A stretch of DNA of 7,886 nt from Gammaproteobacteria bacterium (GTDB lineage Bacteria; Pseudomonadota; Gammaproteobacteria; Burkholderiales; Burkholderiaceae_C), in assembly GCA_018903185.1 (NCBI GenBank), contig JAHIQV010000407.1, positions 1 through 7,886 on the forward strand, given 5' to 3'. A program made the translations under genes and the position numbers. Below the pieces are notes generated by a model that did no database searches, was not told the origin of the DNA, and worked only from the letters and a program-made list of their open reading frames with translations. Positions 1 to 7,147 of this stretch are shown piece by piece; the first letter of the stretch is position 1; every line of letters starts with the position of its first letter.

Positions 1-1095
1 CAACAGCACCTGCAGCATGCGTTGCGAGGCCTGGCCATCGCCATAAGGATTCGGTTGGCCTTGCAACCGGGCGCGCCGCTCCGGGGCTCGCAGCCACCCG
101 CGGGCTGCTTCCAGAATGGGGTCGACATCGGTGCCGGCCAGGGTCGCAAAACCGGCGTCGATACCTTCGCGGCGCTCGGTGTGTTGACGCATGACCACCG
201 CCGGCACCGAAAAAGACGGCGCTTCTTCCTGGATACCGCCCGAATCGGTCAGGATCAGGACCGAGCGGCTCTGCAGGTACAGGCTGGTTTCGAAATCAAC
301 GGGCGGTATCAGCCGCAGGTTGGGGATGTCGGCCAGCCGCTGGTAAACCACTTCCTGCACCTGGGGGTTCAGGTGCACCGGAAACACGAAACCCAGCTGG
401 GGGTACTCGCGGCCCAGTTGAAGCAGGGCTTCGCAGATGTTTTCCAGTCCCTGACCGAAGTTCTCGCGCCGGTGCGTGGTGACCAGGACCACATCCTGAT
501 CCGGGAAGAGGTCGACGGCCTCGCCCTGGTAGGGGTGCTGTGTCCATTTCTGCCGGATCAGGCCGATGGCGTCGATGACGGTGTTGCCGCACAGCGTGAT
601 GTGTTCCGGCGATATGCCTTCGGCGAGCAGGTTGCGGCTGGCCTGCACCGTCGGCGTGAAATGCCAGCGCGCCAGACGCGCGATCATGGCGCGGTTGATT
701 TCTTCCGGGAACGGGCTGTAGGGATCACCGGTGCGCAGTCCGGCTTCGACGTGTGCCACAGGGATGCGCTGGTAAAAGGCTGCCAGCGCTCCGGCGAAGG
801 CCGTGGTGGTGTCGCCTTGCACGACCACAATGTCTGGCCGCTGCTGCTGGTAGGTGTGGGTCAGGTGTTCGATCAGGCGGGCGGTGAGTTCCGGCAGGGT
901 CTGGTTCTCGCGCATCAGGTCCAGGTCGATGTCGGCCTGGAGGCCAAAACACGCCAGCGCCTGGTCCAGCATCTGGCGGTGTTGCCCGGTGGAGCAGCTG
1001 AGCAGCTCGATACCGTCCAGGTGGCGCGCCGCCTCGATCACGGGCGCGAGCTTGATGACTTCCGGCCGGGTGCCAAAAACAACCATGAGTTTCAT
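1..1095 (-). CDS. wecB: UDP-N-acetylglucosamine 2-epimerase (non-hydrolysing), 3' end cut by window edge
   Basis: This cytoplasmic enzyme interconverts UDP-GlcNAc and UDP-ManNAc, supplying ManNAc-type sugars for surface glycans. Translation from the ATG at 1095 gives 365 residues with no stop before base 1. Family members are usually about 370-385 residues, so only a short C-terminal tail is missing. Family hallmarks are clear: N-terminal VVFGTRPEVIKLAP (residues 5-18), VVQGDTTT with D95, HVEAGLRTGD with E117, PFPEEINR with E131/E132, VTTHRREN with H208, and LTDSGGIQEEAP (282-293). D95, E117 and E131 match the catalytic numbering known for E. coli WecB, and H208 corresponds to its H213. The start codon overlaps the upstream deacetylase stop as ATGA (1092-1095), implying translational coupling, and a GAAGG Shine-Dalgarno lies 9 bases upstream. 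The hydrolysing epimerases (NeuC type) are the main alternative, but the motifs favour WecB. The family assignment is very secure; which glycan it serves is not known. Confidence 0.96.
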   Translation of the reverse strand, partial: MKLMVVFGTRPEVIKLAPVIEAARHLDGIELLSCSTGQHRQMLDQALACFGLQADIDLDLMRENQTLPELTARLIEHLTHTYQQQRPDIVVVQGDTTTAFAGALAAFYQRIPVAHVEAGLRTGDPYSPFPEEINRAMIARLARWHFTPTVQASRNLLAEGISPEHITLCGNTVIDAIGLIRQKWTQHPYQGEAVDLFPDQDVVLVTTHRRENFGQGLENICEALLQLGREYPQLGFVFPVHLNPQVQEVVYQRLADIPNLRLIPPVDFETSLYLQSRSVLILTDSGGIQEEAPSFSVPAVVMRQHTERREGIDAGFATLAGTDVDPILEAARGWLRAPERRARLQGQPNPYGDGQASQRMLQVLL

Positions 1096-2681
1096 CGCAC
1101 CAGGCCTTCGCGTTCGATGCACCGGGACTGGCCCTTGTACCGCACTTGCAGCGGCCAGGGGGAAGCCGCCTGCGGCCGCACAACGAGGAATCCCTCGGGC
1201 GTGGCCTGAATCCGCGTGTGCGCGCGGTCATGCAGGAAATCCATGGCCTGGTCTTCGTTGGCGAACAAGACCCGCCCGCGCTGGCGCATGTGCTGAATCA
1301 GCTGGACATGGGCGCTGGCACGCTGCGTTTCGGTGAGCCATCCGTATTGATAGCGTTCGGAAAACGGGTGGTCGAGGTAGCCAAAAAAGGCGCCACCATC
1401 GCAGGCCAGATCAAAGGCCTGCTTGAAGATCTTCATGGGTTCATCGTCCTCCAGCAGGCAGTCGCCGTGCAGCATGCACTGCTGGCTGTGGCCGATGAAG
1501 CCGGTGCCCGAAGCCGGTGGCACACCGGCGCGGGCCATCAGGAAGTCGAAGTCGTTGCGGATGATGCCGCCGATGCAGCCGCTGTAGCCGGCGTCGGCCA
1601 GCCCCAGGCGGGCATACACGGGTGTCTGGTGGAAAGGTGACACCGCGTAGCGCACGGTGTGGCCGATGGTGTCGCGGATCACGTCGGCCGATGTCTTGCC
1701 TTCGAGGTAGGCGGCTTCGTAGCTGCCCCCCCAGTCCGGGGCATGGGTGGCGGTGTGCGACAGGATGGCGCCTCCGGCGGCCAGCACTTCCCGGGGCAGG
1801 ACGTGGTGCTGCGCATCGCTCAGCACCTTGGCGTGCAGCGCCAGGCTGAACGGTACGCCTTCGCGCTGGTACACCTGCCACAGCGTTCGAGCCGATTCCA
1901 CGTCTTCGTCGCAGTCCAGCCGCATGGTCACGGCCGCGTCAAACCCGTGGGGAATTTCGGCCAGCACGGGCCAGCACGGCAACTCGGACGGACGGTGATC
2001 GGAGAGGAAGTCTTCGATCCAGCGCCATTCCTGTGAGTCGATCGGGCCGACGGCGCGGTTGACCCAGAGCAGGCTGGCCGGACCCTGGTCCCACAGGCCC
2101 GCGTAAGCACCGTGGTGCTCCGCTTCGACCACGACCTGAGCCAGTTCGTTGCTGGGCGCCAGCCAGGCGCGTTGCGCCAGTGACCAGGGCGAGCCGTCCG
2201 CTGTGATGGCCCCGAAGCCCAGGTTGTTCCATTCGTCGGTGAAGTCGTAGCGGCGCAGTGCCCGTTCTGGTTGGCGACAGGTGCGGCCCGACAGGCGACG
2301 CATTGGTTCGGGTAGCCAGCGCACGCGCGCGGCACTTTCAGAAAACTGGTGGGTGCTGGCTGGCGTGCAAGCGGCCGCCTTGATGAGGTCCTGCGGCAGC
2401 GGCTCGGTTCGCACGTTCAGGAAGCCGGCCAGAGACGGGGCCAGCGTGCCCAGCACGACGATCTTGTTGCGCTCACTGGCCAGTCGGATCAGTGCCGGGG
2501 TCCAGTCATCCAGGGGATTCACCACCACCCAGGCATCGTTGCCGGTCTGTCCATGAGGCGCATGCAACAGGTCGGCATAGCTGCCCGGCGATACCTGGTC
2601 CAGACCACAGCTGCGGGCCAGTGCGGCCACCAGCAGGGTGGCTGTGGGCTGCTGATTTCCGGGAGCGAGAACGTGGATCAT
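1092..2681 (-). CDS. Two-domain protein with C-terminal NodB-like (CE4) polysaccharide deacetylase domain
   Basis: The ATG at 2681 gives 529 residues, starting MIHVLAPGNQ. Residues about 248-445 look like a NodB/CE4 deacetylase, a metal-dependent fold that removes N- or O-acetyl groups from sugars. Motif 1 appears as RLDCDED (254-260, with D256/D258) in place of the classical TFDDG. Motif 2 is HTATH (H309, H313), the usual metal-binding pair. A late histidine sits in GYLDHPF (H438). Residues 1-245 resemble an alpha/beta domain with hydrophobic strands such as AWVVVNP (50-56) and KIVVLGTL (73-80), but I do not recognise the family. The C-terminus (about 486-529) looks like a small beta-rich tail. 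No signal peptide or membrane segment is evident, so it is probably cytoplasmic. It starts 7 bases after the stop of the CapK-like gene and overlaps wecB by 4 bases. An in-frame extension to 2891 exists but runs inside the preceding gene. The deacetylase fold is fairly secure; substrate and activity are unknown. Confidence 0.86.
   Translation of the reverse strand: MIHVLAPGNQQPTATLLVAALARSCGLDQVSPGSYADLLHAPHGQTGNDAWVVVNPLDDWTPALIRLASERNKIVVLGTLAPSLAGFLNVRTEPLPQDLIKAAACTPASTHQFSESAARVRWLPEPMRRLSGRTCRQPERALRRYDFTDEWNNLGFGAITADGSPWSLAQRAWLAPSNELAQVVVEAEHHGAYAGLWDQGPASLLWVNRAVGPIDSQEWRWIEDFLSDHRPSELPCWPVLAEIPHGFDAAVTMRLDCDEDVESARTLWQVYQREGVPFSLALHAKVLSDAQHHVLPREVLAAGGAILSHTATHAPDWGGSYEAAYLEGKTSADVIRDTIGHTVRYAVSPFHQTPVYARLGLADAGYSGCIGGIIRNDFDFLMARAGVPPASGTGFIGHSQQCMLHGDCLLEDDEPMKIFKQAFDLACDGGAFFGYLDHPFSERYQYGWLTETQRASAHVQLIQHMRQRGRVLFANEDQAMDFLHDRAHTRIQATPEGFLVVRPQAASPWPLQVRYKGQSRCIEREGLVR
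1105..1109 (-). promoter_or_regulatory. Ribosome binding site of wecB
   Basis: On the minus strand GAAGG lies 9 bases before the ATG at 1095. It is inside the last codons of the deacetylase gene and supports this start, together with the ATGA stop-start overlap. Confidence 0.6.
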
Positions 2682-2688
2682 GGGGTGT

Positions 2689-4074
2689 TCAGGGGGTGAC
2701 GACGTGGCGGAACTTGGCGTGCCGGCCGACCCGGACCAGGTCGCCATGCTGCACAAAGGCCATCTGGAAGGCCCCGGGCCAGAAGGTCTCGACCCGGCCA
2801 GCGATGTGGGCTTCGTTGCCGTTGCTGTCCACCACCACACGAAGGGTGGGTGGCGCCGTGCGCAGATCGATCTGGAACTCCTGGATGCCACCGATGCGGT
2901 GGTCCAGCACGTCCTGGATGTGGTGCGTGGCGTGGGGCGTGCCGTTGATCGGCACGATGTCGTGCAGGCGGCCCACCACGTCGGTGAGAAACAGGCCGTC
3001 CGCCCGTTGTTCGACGCGGCCCAGGTCGCCGCTGCGGTAGCGGATCAGCGGCATCAGGCGGTTGCGGAACGAGGTGAAGACCAGCTCCTGGTGGCCGTCG
3101 GGTGTGTTGTCGGTGGTGAGCGATTCGCTCCAGCCTTCGGAGTCGAGCAGCTGCATTCCCTGGCCGCGACCACCGTCGAGATCGTAGGCCATCACGCCGA
3201 GTTCGGCCAGGCCATAGCGGTTGACGACCCGGCATTGCAGCACCTCGGCGATCTTGCTGCGCTGGTAGTCTTCCATCAGCTCGCCGCTGGACTCAAAAAC
3301 GGCAAAAGCCTTGCCCTTGCCTTGCGTCTTCTCGATGTGGCAGGCCAGCGCATAGATGGTGGACGGGTGACCGTGCACCAGGTAGGGCCGGCGCCGCTGC
3401 AGCGTGGCCCAGATTTCATCCAGACCGGCTGCGTCCAGCGCGCCGAAAAAGATGTTGCTGCGGTTCATCGCAAAACACTTGAAGTCTTCGCGCGACGGCC
3501 AGGGCGGCACCGGGTCGCCGGGGAAGCGGCAGGCGAAATGCAGCTCGGACTGGCGTTGCGACTTGCCCGCCATCCTGCGGCAGTACAGCACCACGGCGGC
3601 GGCGTGATCGGCCGCGATCTGGTCGTATTCAATGACGCAGGAGAGTCCGGTCGAGCCCCCGGTCTTGCAGGTGAAGTGGGGGGCCTCGGCCAGCGGACGG
3701 GACAGCAGTCGATCGCCCTGTTCGCGAATGATGTCCTTGGTCAGCAGGGGAATGTCCTGCAGGTAGCCGATGTCTGTGCGCAGCCGCTCAGGATCAAAAG
3801 CCAGACCGCCCAGCGTGTCCTTGTAATAGGGCACGGCGTGCATGGCAAAGGCCACCGCGTCGGCGAGCTGGTGCCTTGCCAGGCGCAGTCGCTCGGCAAA
3901 GGGCTTGCGGTAGTGCCGGTGCAGCTCAGCCAGCTTGCCACGCACCTGGCGCTGCTCCATGCGCTCGGCCACCGGATAGGCCAGGTAGGCGCTGGTCAGA
4001 CCCTTCAAGGCCCGCACCGGCTGACGACCGGAGAGCCACTCCAGGTAGGGAAAGATCGGGTGGTTGGCGTTCAT
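2689..4074 (-). CDS. PaaK/CapK-like adenylate-forming enzyme (phenylacetate-CoA ligase family)
   Basis: The 461-residue protein belongs to the ANL adenylating superfamily, whose members activate a carboxylic acid with ATP to an acyl-adenylate and pass it to CoA or another acceptor. Visible motifs are the phosphate-binding loop TGGSTG (138-143), YGLAE (287-291), YRSGD (346-350), GRLHD (368-372) and a C-terminal lysine, K454, in a position like the catalytic lysine of the small lid domain. The order and length fit PaaK/CapK proteins, which recur in capsule and O-antigen loci with mostly undetermined substrates. No membrane segment is seen. The gene lies between wzt (32-base gap) and the deacetylase (7-base gap), suggesting a role in glycan decoration. 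The start is uncertain: the ATG at 4074 is used here, but an in-frame GTG at 4095 would add seven residues, and neither has a clear Shine-Dalgarno. No carrier protein or acyltransferase accompanies it in the window. The family is secure; the substrate is unknown. Confidence 0.88.
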   Translation of the reverse strand: MNANHPIFPYLEWLSGRQPVRALKGLTSAYLAYPVAERMEQRQVRGKLAELHRHYRKPFAERLRLARHQLADAVAFAMHAVPYYKDTLGGLAFDPERLRTDIGYLQDIPLLTKDIIREQGDRLLSRPLAEAPHFTCKTGGSTGLSCVIEYDQIAADHAAAVVLYCRRMAGKSQRQSELHFACRFPGDPVPPWPSREDFKCFAMNRSNIFFGALDAAGLDEIWATLQRRRPYLVHGHPSTIYALACHIEKTQGKGKAFAVFESSGELMEDYQRSKIAEVLQCRVVNRYGLAELGVMAYDLDGGRGQGMQLLDSEGWSESLTTDNTPDGHQELVFTSFRNRLMPLIRYRSGDLGRVEQRADGLFLTDVVGRLHDIVPINGTPHATHHIQDVLDHRIGGIQEFQIDLRTAPPTLRVVVDSNGNEAHIAGRVETFWPGAFQMAFVQHGDLVRVGRHAKFRHVVTP

Positions 4075-4106
4075 GTCGTTGAGGGTCGCATGCACACGCG
4101 GGGGTC

Positions 4107-4850
4107 TCAGGCCAGGGCCGGTCTGGCGGCTGGGGTGAGCACCTCACTGGCCACGATCTTGCCGTGTTCCAGCTGCAGCTTCTTGTTGCAGACGTTGTCG
4201 ATCAGCTCCGGATTGTGGGAAGCGATCACGAGGATGGAGGCGTTGTCGACCAGGGACTTGAGGCGCTTGGAGGCTTTTTCCCGGAAGTCGGCATCGCCGA
4301 CGCTGAGCCATTCGTCCATGAGCAGGATGTCGGCCTGGATGCTGGTCGAGATCGCGAACGTCAGGCGCAGCATCATGCCGCTCGAGTAGGTGCGCACCGG
4401 CAGGTTCAGGTATTCGCCGAGTTCGGTGAAGTCGGCGATTTCGTCGATTTTGTTGCGAATCATGCTCGGCTTGTAGCCGTTCATGATGCCGCGCAGGTAG
4501 ATGTTCTCAAACCCGGTGGCGTCCGGGTCCACGCCTGTGGAGACATCGAGCAGGGACGCTGTCTTGCCCTTGATCTTGAGCTGGCCGCGGGTCGGCGAAT
4601 AGATGCCGGAGAGCACGCGCAGCAACGTGGTCTTGCCCGAGCCGTTGTGGCCCACCAGACCGACACGATCACCGTCCTTGAACTCGAAGTCCAGGGCATC
4701 GAGCGCACACACCACAGGGTGGTTGCCGGCGTCGTTGCCGATGGTGCCACCGGTGCTCAGGTGCAACACCTTCTTCTTCAGCGAGCGGTGCGAGTTTTCA
4801 AAGATCGGGAACTCCACGGTCAGCTGCCGGGCGGAAATACTTGTGCTCAT
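4107..4850 (-). CDS. wzt: Polysaccharide ABC exporter, ATP-binding subunit (Wzt/KpsT type)
   Basis: This is the nucleotide-binding subunit that powers export of a lipid-linked polysaccharide through the partner membrane protein encoded just upstream. The 247 residues carry all ABC ATPase elements: Walker A GHNGSGKT (67-74), a Q-loop-region segment around SLLDVSTGVDPDATGFENIYLRG (99-121) typical of the polysaccharide exporter branch, signature YSSGM (155-159), Walker B ILLMDE (175-180) and the H-loop histidine H212. The early segment HPVVCALDALDFEFKDGD (44-61) is also usual for this branch. The protein ends shortly after the ATPase core (ASEVLTPAARPALA), so it lacks the roughly 150-200 residue carbohydrate-binding domain of long Wzt proteins that recognise a capped chain end. 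It starts 4 bases after the wzm stop with no obvious Shine-Dalgarno, which suggests coupled translation. Family and pairing with the permease are very secure. Whether the polymer is O-antigen, capsule or exopolysaccharide cannot be decided here. Confidence 0.95.
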   Translation of the reverse strand: MSTSISARQLTVEFPIFENSHRSLKKKVLHLSTGGTIGNDAGNHPVVCALDALDFEFKDGDRVGLVGHNGSGKTTLLRVLSGIYSPTRGQLKIKGKTASLLDVSTGVDPDATGFENIYLRGIMNGYKPSMIRNKIDEIADFTELGEYLNLPVRTYSSGMMLRLTFAISTSIQADILLMDEWLSVGDADFREKASKRLKSLVDNASILVIASHNPELIDNVCNKKLQLEHGKIVASEVLTPAARPALA

Positions 4851-4854
4851 GGGA

Positions 4855-5706
4855 TTACAACCAATAGGTCAGTCGGTGGCGCGCGCGCATCATCAGGTAC
4901 TGGGCGGCGGCAAAACCCACGATCAGGAAACCGATCGACCACACCCAGGACTGCAGCTGGATCGGCGTGCCCAGCACCGGAGCCCGCACGATTTCGATCA
5001 GGTGGTACAGGGGATTGAAATCGGCGATCCAGCCGCGGTCTTGCAGCAGTTCGGGCGACCACATGATGGGCGTGAAGAAGAAGGCGACCTGGAGGAAGTT
5101 GGTGACGATCGGCAGGATGTCCCGGTAGCGCACGCACAGGATGCCGAGCAGAACCCCCATCCAGACGCCGTGCAGCAAGAGAATCAGCAGGCCCGGAATG
5201 ATCAGCAGGAACGTGATGCCTGGCCAGTGGCCGATGGCCAGCAAAAATATGATCACCACCGGCAGGCTGTGCAGCAGGATGCAGAAATTGCGCCAGACGA
5301 TGCGGCAGACATGGATGCTCAGGGGCATGCGGATCTGTTTGATCAGAAAGGCCGAGTTGATCATCGAGTTCGCACCCTCGGTGATGATGGTCGAGACGTA
5401 CTGCCAGATCACCAGGCCCACGCCCAGGTAGGGCAGGTAGGTGATGATGTCCTGCTTGAGCAGGGTGGAATACAGCACACCGAGCACACCGATCATGATG
5501 AAGGTGCTCAGGGTGAACCAGAACGGACCCAGCACCGAACGCCGGTAACGCTGGCGGATGTCGTGCCAGCCCAGCGCCGACCACACATGCGTGTTGCGCA
5601 GACCGACCCAGATGTCGCTGCGCCCGTCGTGTTCGTACCACGCGTCGTCGTTGTCCATGTCCCGGGGTGGGGACACACTCACGCCCGTATCAGTTTGTTC
5701 TGCCAT
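4855..5706 (-). CDS. wzm: Polysaccharide ABC exporter, membrane subunit (Wzm/KpsM type, ABC-2 family)
   Basis: This inner-membrane subunit forms, as a dimer with the downstream ATPase, the channel exporting a completed polysaccharide. The 283-residue product has a hydrophilic, acidic N-terminus (to about residue 40), then the family hallmark WHDIRQRYRRSVLGPFWFTLS (47-67), followed by about six hydrophobic segments near residues 61-83, 91-108, 142-160, 163-192, 196-216 and 253-272. The motif FFFTPIMWSPE (209-219) and the NPLYHLIEIVRAP segment (231-243) are also typical of Wzm/ABC-2 permeases. I chose the ATG at 5706 because GAAG lies 6 bases upstream. An in-frame TTG at 5718 would add four residues but overlaps that Shine-Dalgarno. 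The gene overlaps the end of manC by 17 bases (5690-5706), suggesting coupled translation. The assignment is very secure; the transported glycan is inferred only from its neighbours. Confidence 0.95.
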   Translation of the reverse strand: MAEQTDTGVSVSPPRDMDNDDAWYEHDGRSDIWVGLRNTHVWSALGWHDIRQRYRRSVLGPFWFTLSTFIMIGVLGVLYSTLLKQDIITYLPYLGVGLVIWQYVSTIITEGANSMINSAFLIKQIRMPLSIHVCRIVWRNFCILLHSLPVVIIFLLAIGHWPGITFLLIIPGLLILLLHGVWMGVLLGILCVRYRDILPIVTNFLQVAFFFTPIMWSPELLQDRGWIADFNPLYHLIEIVRAPVLGTPIQLQSWVWSIGFLIVGFAAAQYLMMRARHRLTYWL

Positions 5707-7138
5707 AAATGTCTTCAAATCGCACGATGTCGTCTTCTCCCAGGTAGGAGCCGCTCTGGACCTCGATCATCACGAGCAGATCGGTGCCGGGGTTGTGCAG
5801 ACGGTGCTTGTGTTCAGCCGGAATATAGGTGGACTCGTTGCTGGCGAGACGGAAGATATTTTCGCCGTTGGTGACCTCGGCCTCGCCGCTGACCACGATC
5901 CAGTGTTCGTTGCGGTGGTGGTGCATCTGCAGGCTCAGGCTCGCGCCCGGCAGCACCTCGATGCGCTTGAGCTTGTAGCGGGCGCCTTCGCCCAGCACGG
6001 TGTACGTGCCCCAGGGCCGGGCCACGGTCTGGTGCAGCTGGTACGCCGGGTGCAGTTTCTGCTTGAGCAGGCTGACCACCTGGCGCACATCCTGCACGCT
6101 GTCGGCGTCCGACACCAGCAAGGCATCGGGCGTGTCCACGATGATGAGGTTGCGCGTGCCCACGGTGGCGACCAGGCGGCGGTCGGCATGGATGTAGGTG
6201 TTCTGGCTGTCGATGAAGATGCTGTCTTCGTTCGACCGGTTGTTGTCTGCATCGCCCGGTGTCAGGTCGCGCACGGCAGTCCACGACCCGATGTCCGACC
6301 AGCCGATGTCGGCCGGGATCACGGCCACCTGGCCCGACTTTTCCATCAGGGCGTGGTCGATGGAAATGGACGGCACCTGGGCATACAGCGCGTCCGGAAT
6401 CTCCAGCCCTTGCCCGCCGGCCCCGGTGTGGCCACGCATGGCTGCGTAACACGCCTGGCAGGCGGACAGAACCTCCGGCGCGTGCAAGCCCATTTCATGC
6501 AGGAAGGTGTCGACCTCGAAACAGAACATGCCGGAGTTCCAGAGATACTCGCCCGATTGCACGTATGCCGTGGCCGTCGCCAGATCGGGTTTTTCGACAA
6601 AGCGGCGCACGGTGTAGCCCGGGTGCAGCGCGTCACCGGTCTGGATGTAGCCGAAGCCGGTTTCCGGGCGGCCGGGCTGGATGCCGAAGGTGACGAGCCG
6701 TTTCCGGGTGGCCAGCACCGCGGCCTGTTGCACGGCCTCGGCAAACGCATCTACCTTGCCCACCAGATGGTCGGACGGCAGCACCAGCAGCAGCGCATGG
6801 CCACCCAGGTGTTCGGCGGCATGCAGCGCCGCCATGGTGATCGCCGCGGCCGTGTTGCGGCCGTTTTTCTCCAGCAGGAACACACAACCACTCGTGTCTG
6901 AAACCGACTGTTTGAGGGTGTCGCGGCTGGAAAAAAAGTAGTCCCGGTTGGTCACGGTGATGGACCGATCAGCCCCACTCGTCTGTTGCGCCCGCAGATA
7001 GGTCTTCTGCAGCAGGCTTTGGCCGTCGGGCATCAGCATGAACGGTTTGGGATGCGCCTCGCGCGACACCGGCCACAGGCGCGTGCCGGTGCCGCCGGAA
7101 AGGATCACGGGAATGATGGGCTGAAGTCCAGGGGTCAT
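5690..7138 (-). CDS. manC: Bifunctional mannose-1-phosphate guanylyltransferase / mannose-6-phosphate isomerase
   Basis: This type II enzyme makes GDP-mannose from mannose-1-phosphate and GTP; its C-terminal domain can also isomerise fructose-6-phosphate to mannose-6-phosphate. The 482-residue length is normal for the ManC/AlgA/XanB family. The N-terminal nucleotidyltransferase domain shows LSGGTGTRLWPVSRE (13-27), PKPFM (30-34), PSDH (121-124), FVEKP (180-184), WNSGMF (200-205) and DIGWSDIGSW (277-286). The C-terminal cupin isomerase domain shows RPWGTY (374-379), QMHHHRNEHWIVVSG (404-418) and STYIPAEHKHRL (436-447). The ATG at 7138 places the GGTGTR loop at the expected distance from the N-terminus. 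It begins 9 bases after the glycosyltransferase stop, with no strong Shine-Dalgarno, and overlaps wzm by 17 bases. Its presence implies mannose, or a GDP-mannose-derived sugar such as rhamnose or fucose, in the polymer. A phosphomannomutase (ManB/AlgC), needed for mannose-1-phosphate, is not in the window. Confidence 0.96.
   Translation of the reverse strand: MTPGLQPIIPVILSGGTGTRLWPVSREAHPKPFMLMPDGQSLLQKTYLRAQQTSGADRSITVTNRDYFFSSRDTLKQSVSDTSGCVFLLEKNGRNTAAAITMAALHAAEHLGGHALLLVLPSDHLVGKVDAFAEAVQQAAVLATRKRLVTFGIQPGRPETGFGYIQTGDALHPGYTVRRFVEKPDLATATAYVQSGEYLWNSGMFCFEVDTFLHEMGLHAPEVLSACQACYAAMRGHTGAGGQGLEIPDALYAQVPSISIDHALMEKSGQVAVIPADIGWSDIGSWTAVRDLTPGDADNNRSNEDSIFIDSQNTYIHADRRLVATVGTRNLIIVDTPDALLVSDADSVQDVRQVVSLLKQKLHPAYQLHQTVARPWGTYTVLGEGARYKLKRIEVLPGASLSLQMHHHRNEHWIVVSGEAEVTNGENIFRLASNESTYIPAEHKHRLHNPGTDLLVMIEVQSGSYLGEDDIVRFEDIYGRTN
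5713..5716 (-). promoter_or_regulatory. Ribosome binding site of wzm (decides the start)
   Basis: On the minus strand GAAG lies 6 bases before the ATG at 5706, within the 3' part of manC. This favours the ATG over the in-frame TTG at 5718, which overlaps the site. Confidence 0.55.
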
Positions 7139-7147
7139 GGCGTGGGT

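Noticed and set aside
22..1209. Plus-strand open frame of 395 codons
   Set aside because: It is the exact codon-register antisense of wecB. The minus strand encodes a full set of epimerase catalytic motifs, while the plus-strand translation is low-information and rich in R, Q, H and G.
1726..1732. Seven-base C run in the deacetylase gene, and a seven-base G run at 7313-7319 in the glycosyltransferase, as possible phase-variation tracts
   Set aside because: Seven bases is short for slippage-driven switching in a GC-rich genome, and both reading frames are intact with conserved protein sequence across the runs.
2682..2891. Possible 70-residue N-terminal extension of the deacetylase
   Set aside because: The extension is R/S/P/W-rich, lies inside the CapK-like coding region in another frame, and lacks protein-like character; the ATG at 2681 immediately after the upstream stop is the natural start.
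4075..4106. Possible terminator or promoter in the largest gap
   Set aside because: No inverted repeat with a T-run and no convincing -35/-10 pair could be seen in about 32 bases.
2680..4389. Plus-strand open frame of 569 codons antisense to the CapK-like gene and wzt
   Set aside because: It lies opposite two clearly recognisable genes, shows no known motif, and is expected from high GC with biased third positions, which leaves few stops on the opposite strand.
5558..6901. Plus-strand open frame of 447 codons, and a neighbouring one at 4603-5874
   Set aside because: Both lie opposite manC, wzm and wzt, whose motifs are unambiguous. The plus-strand translations resemble no protein family I recognise.
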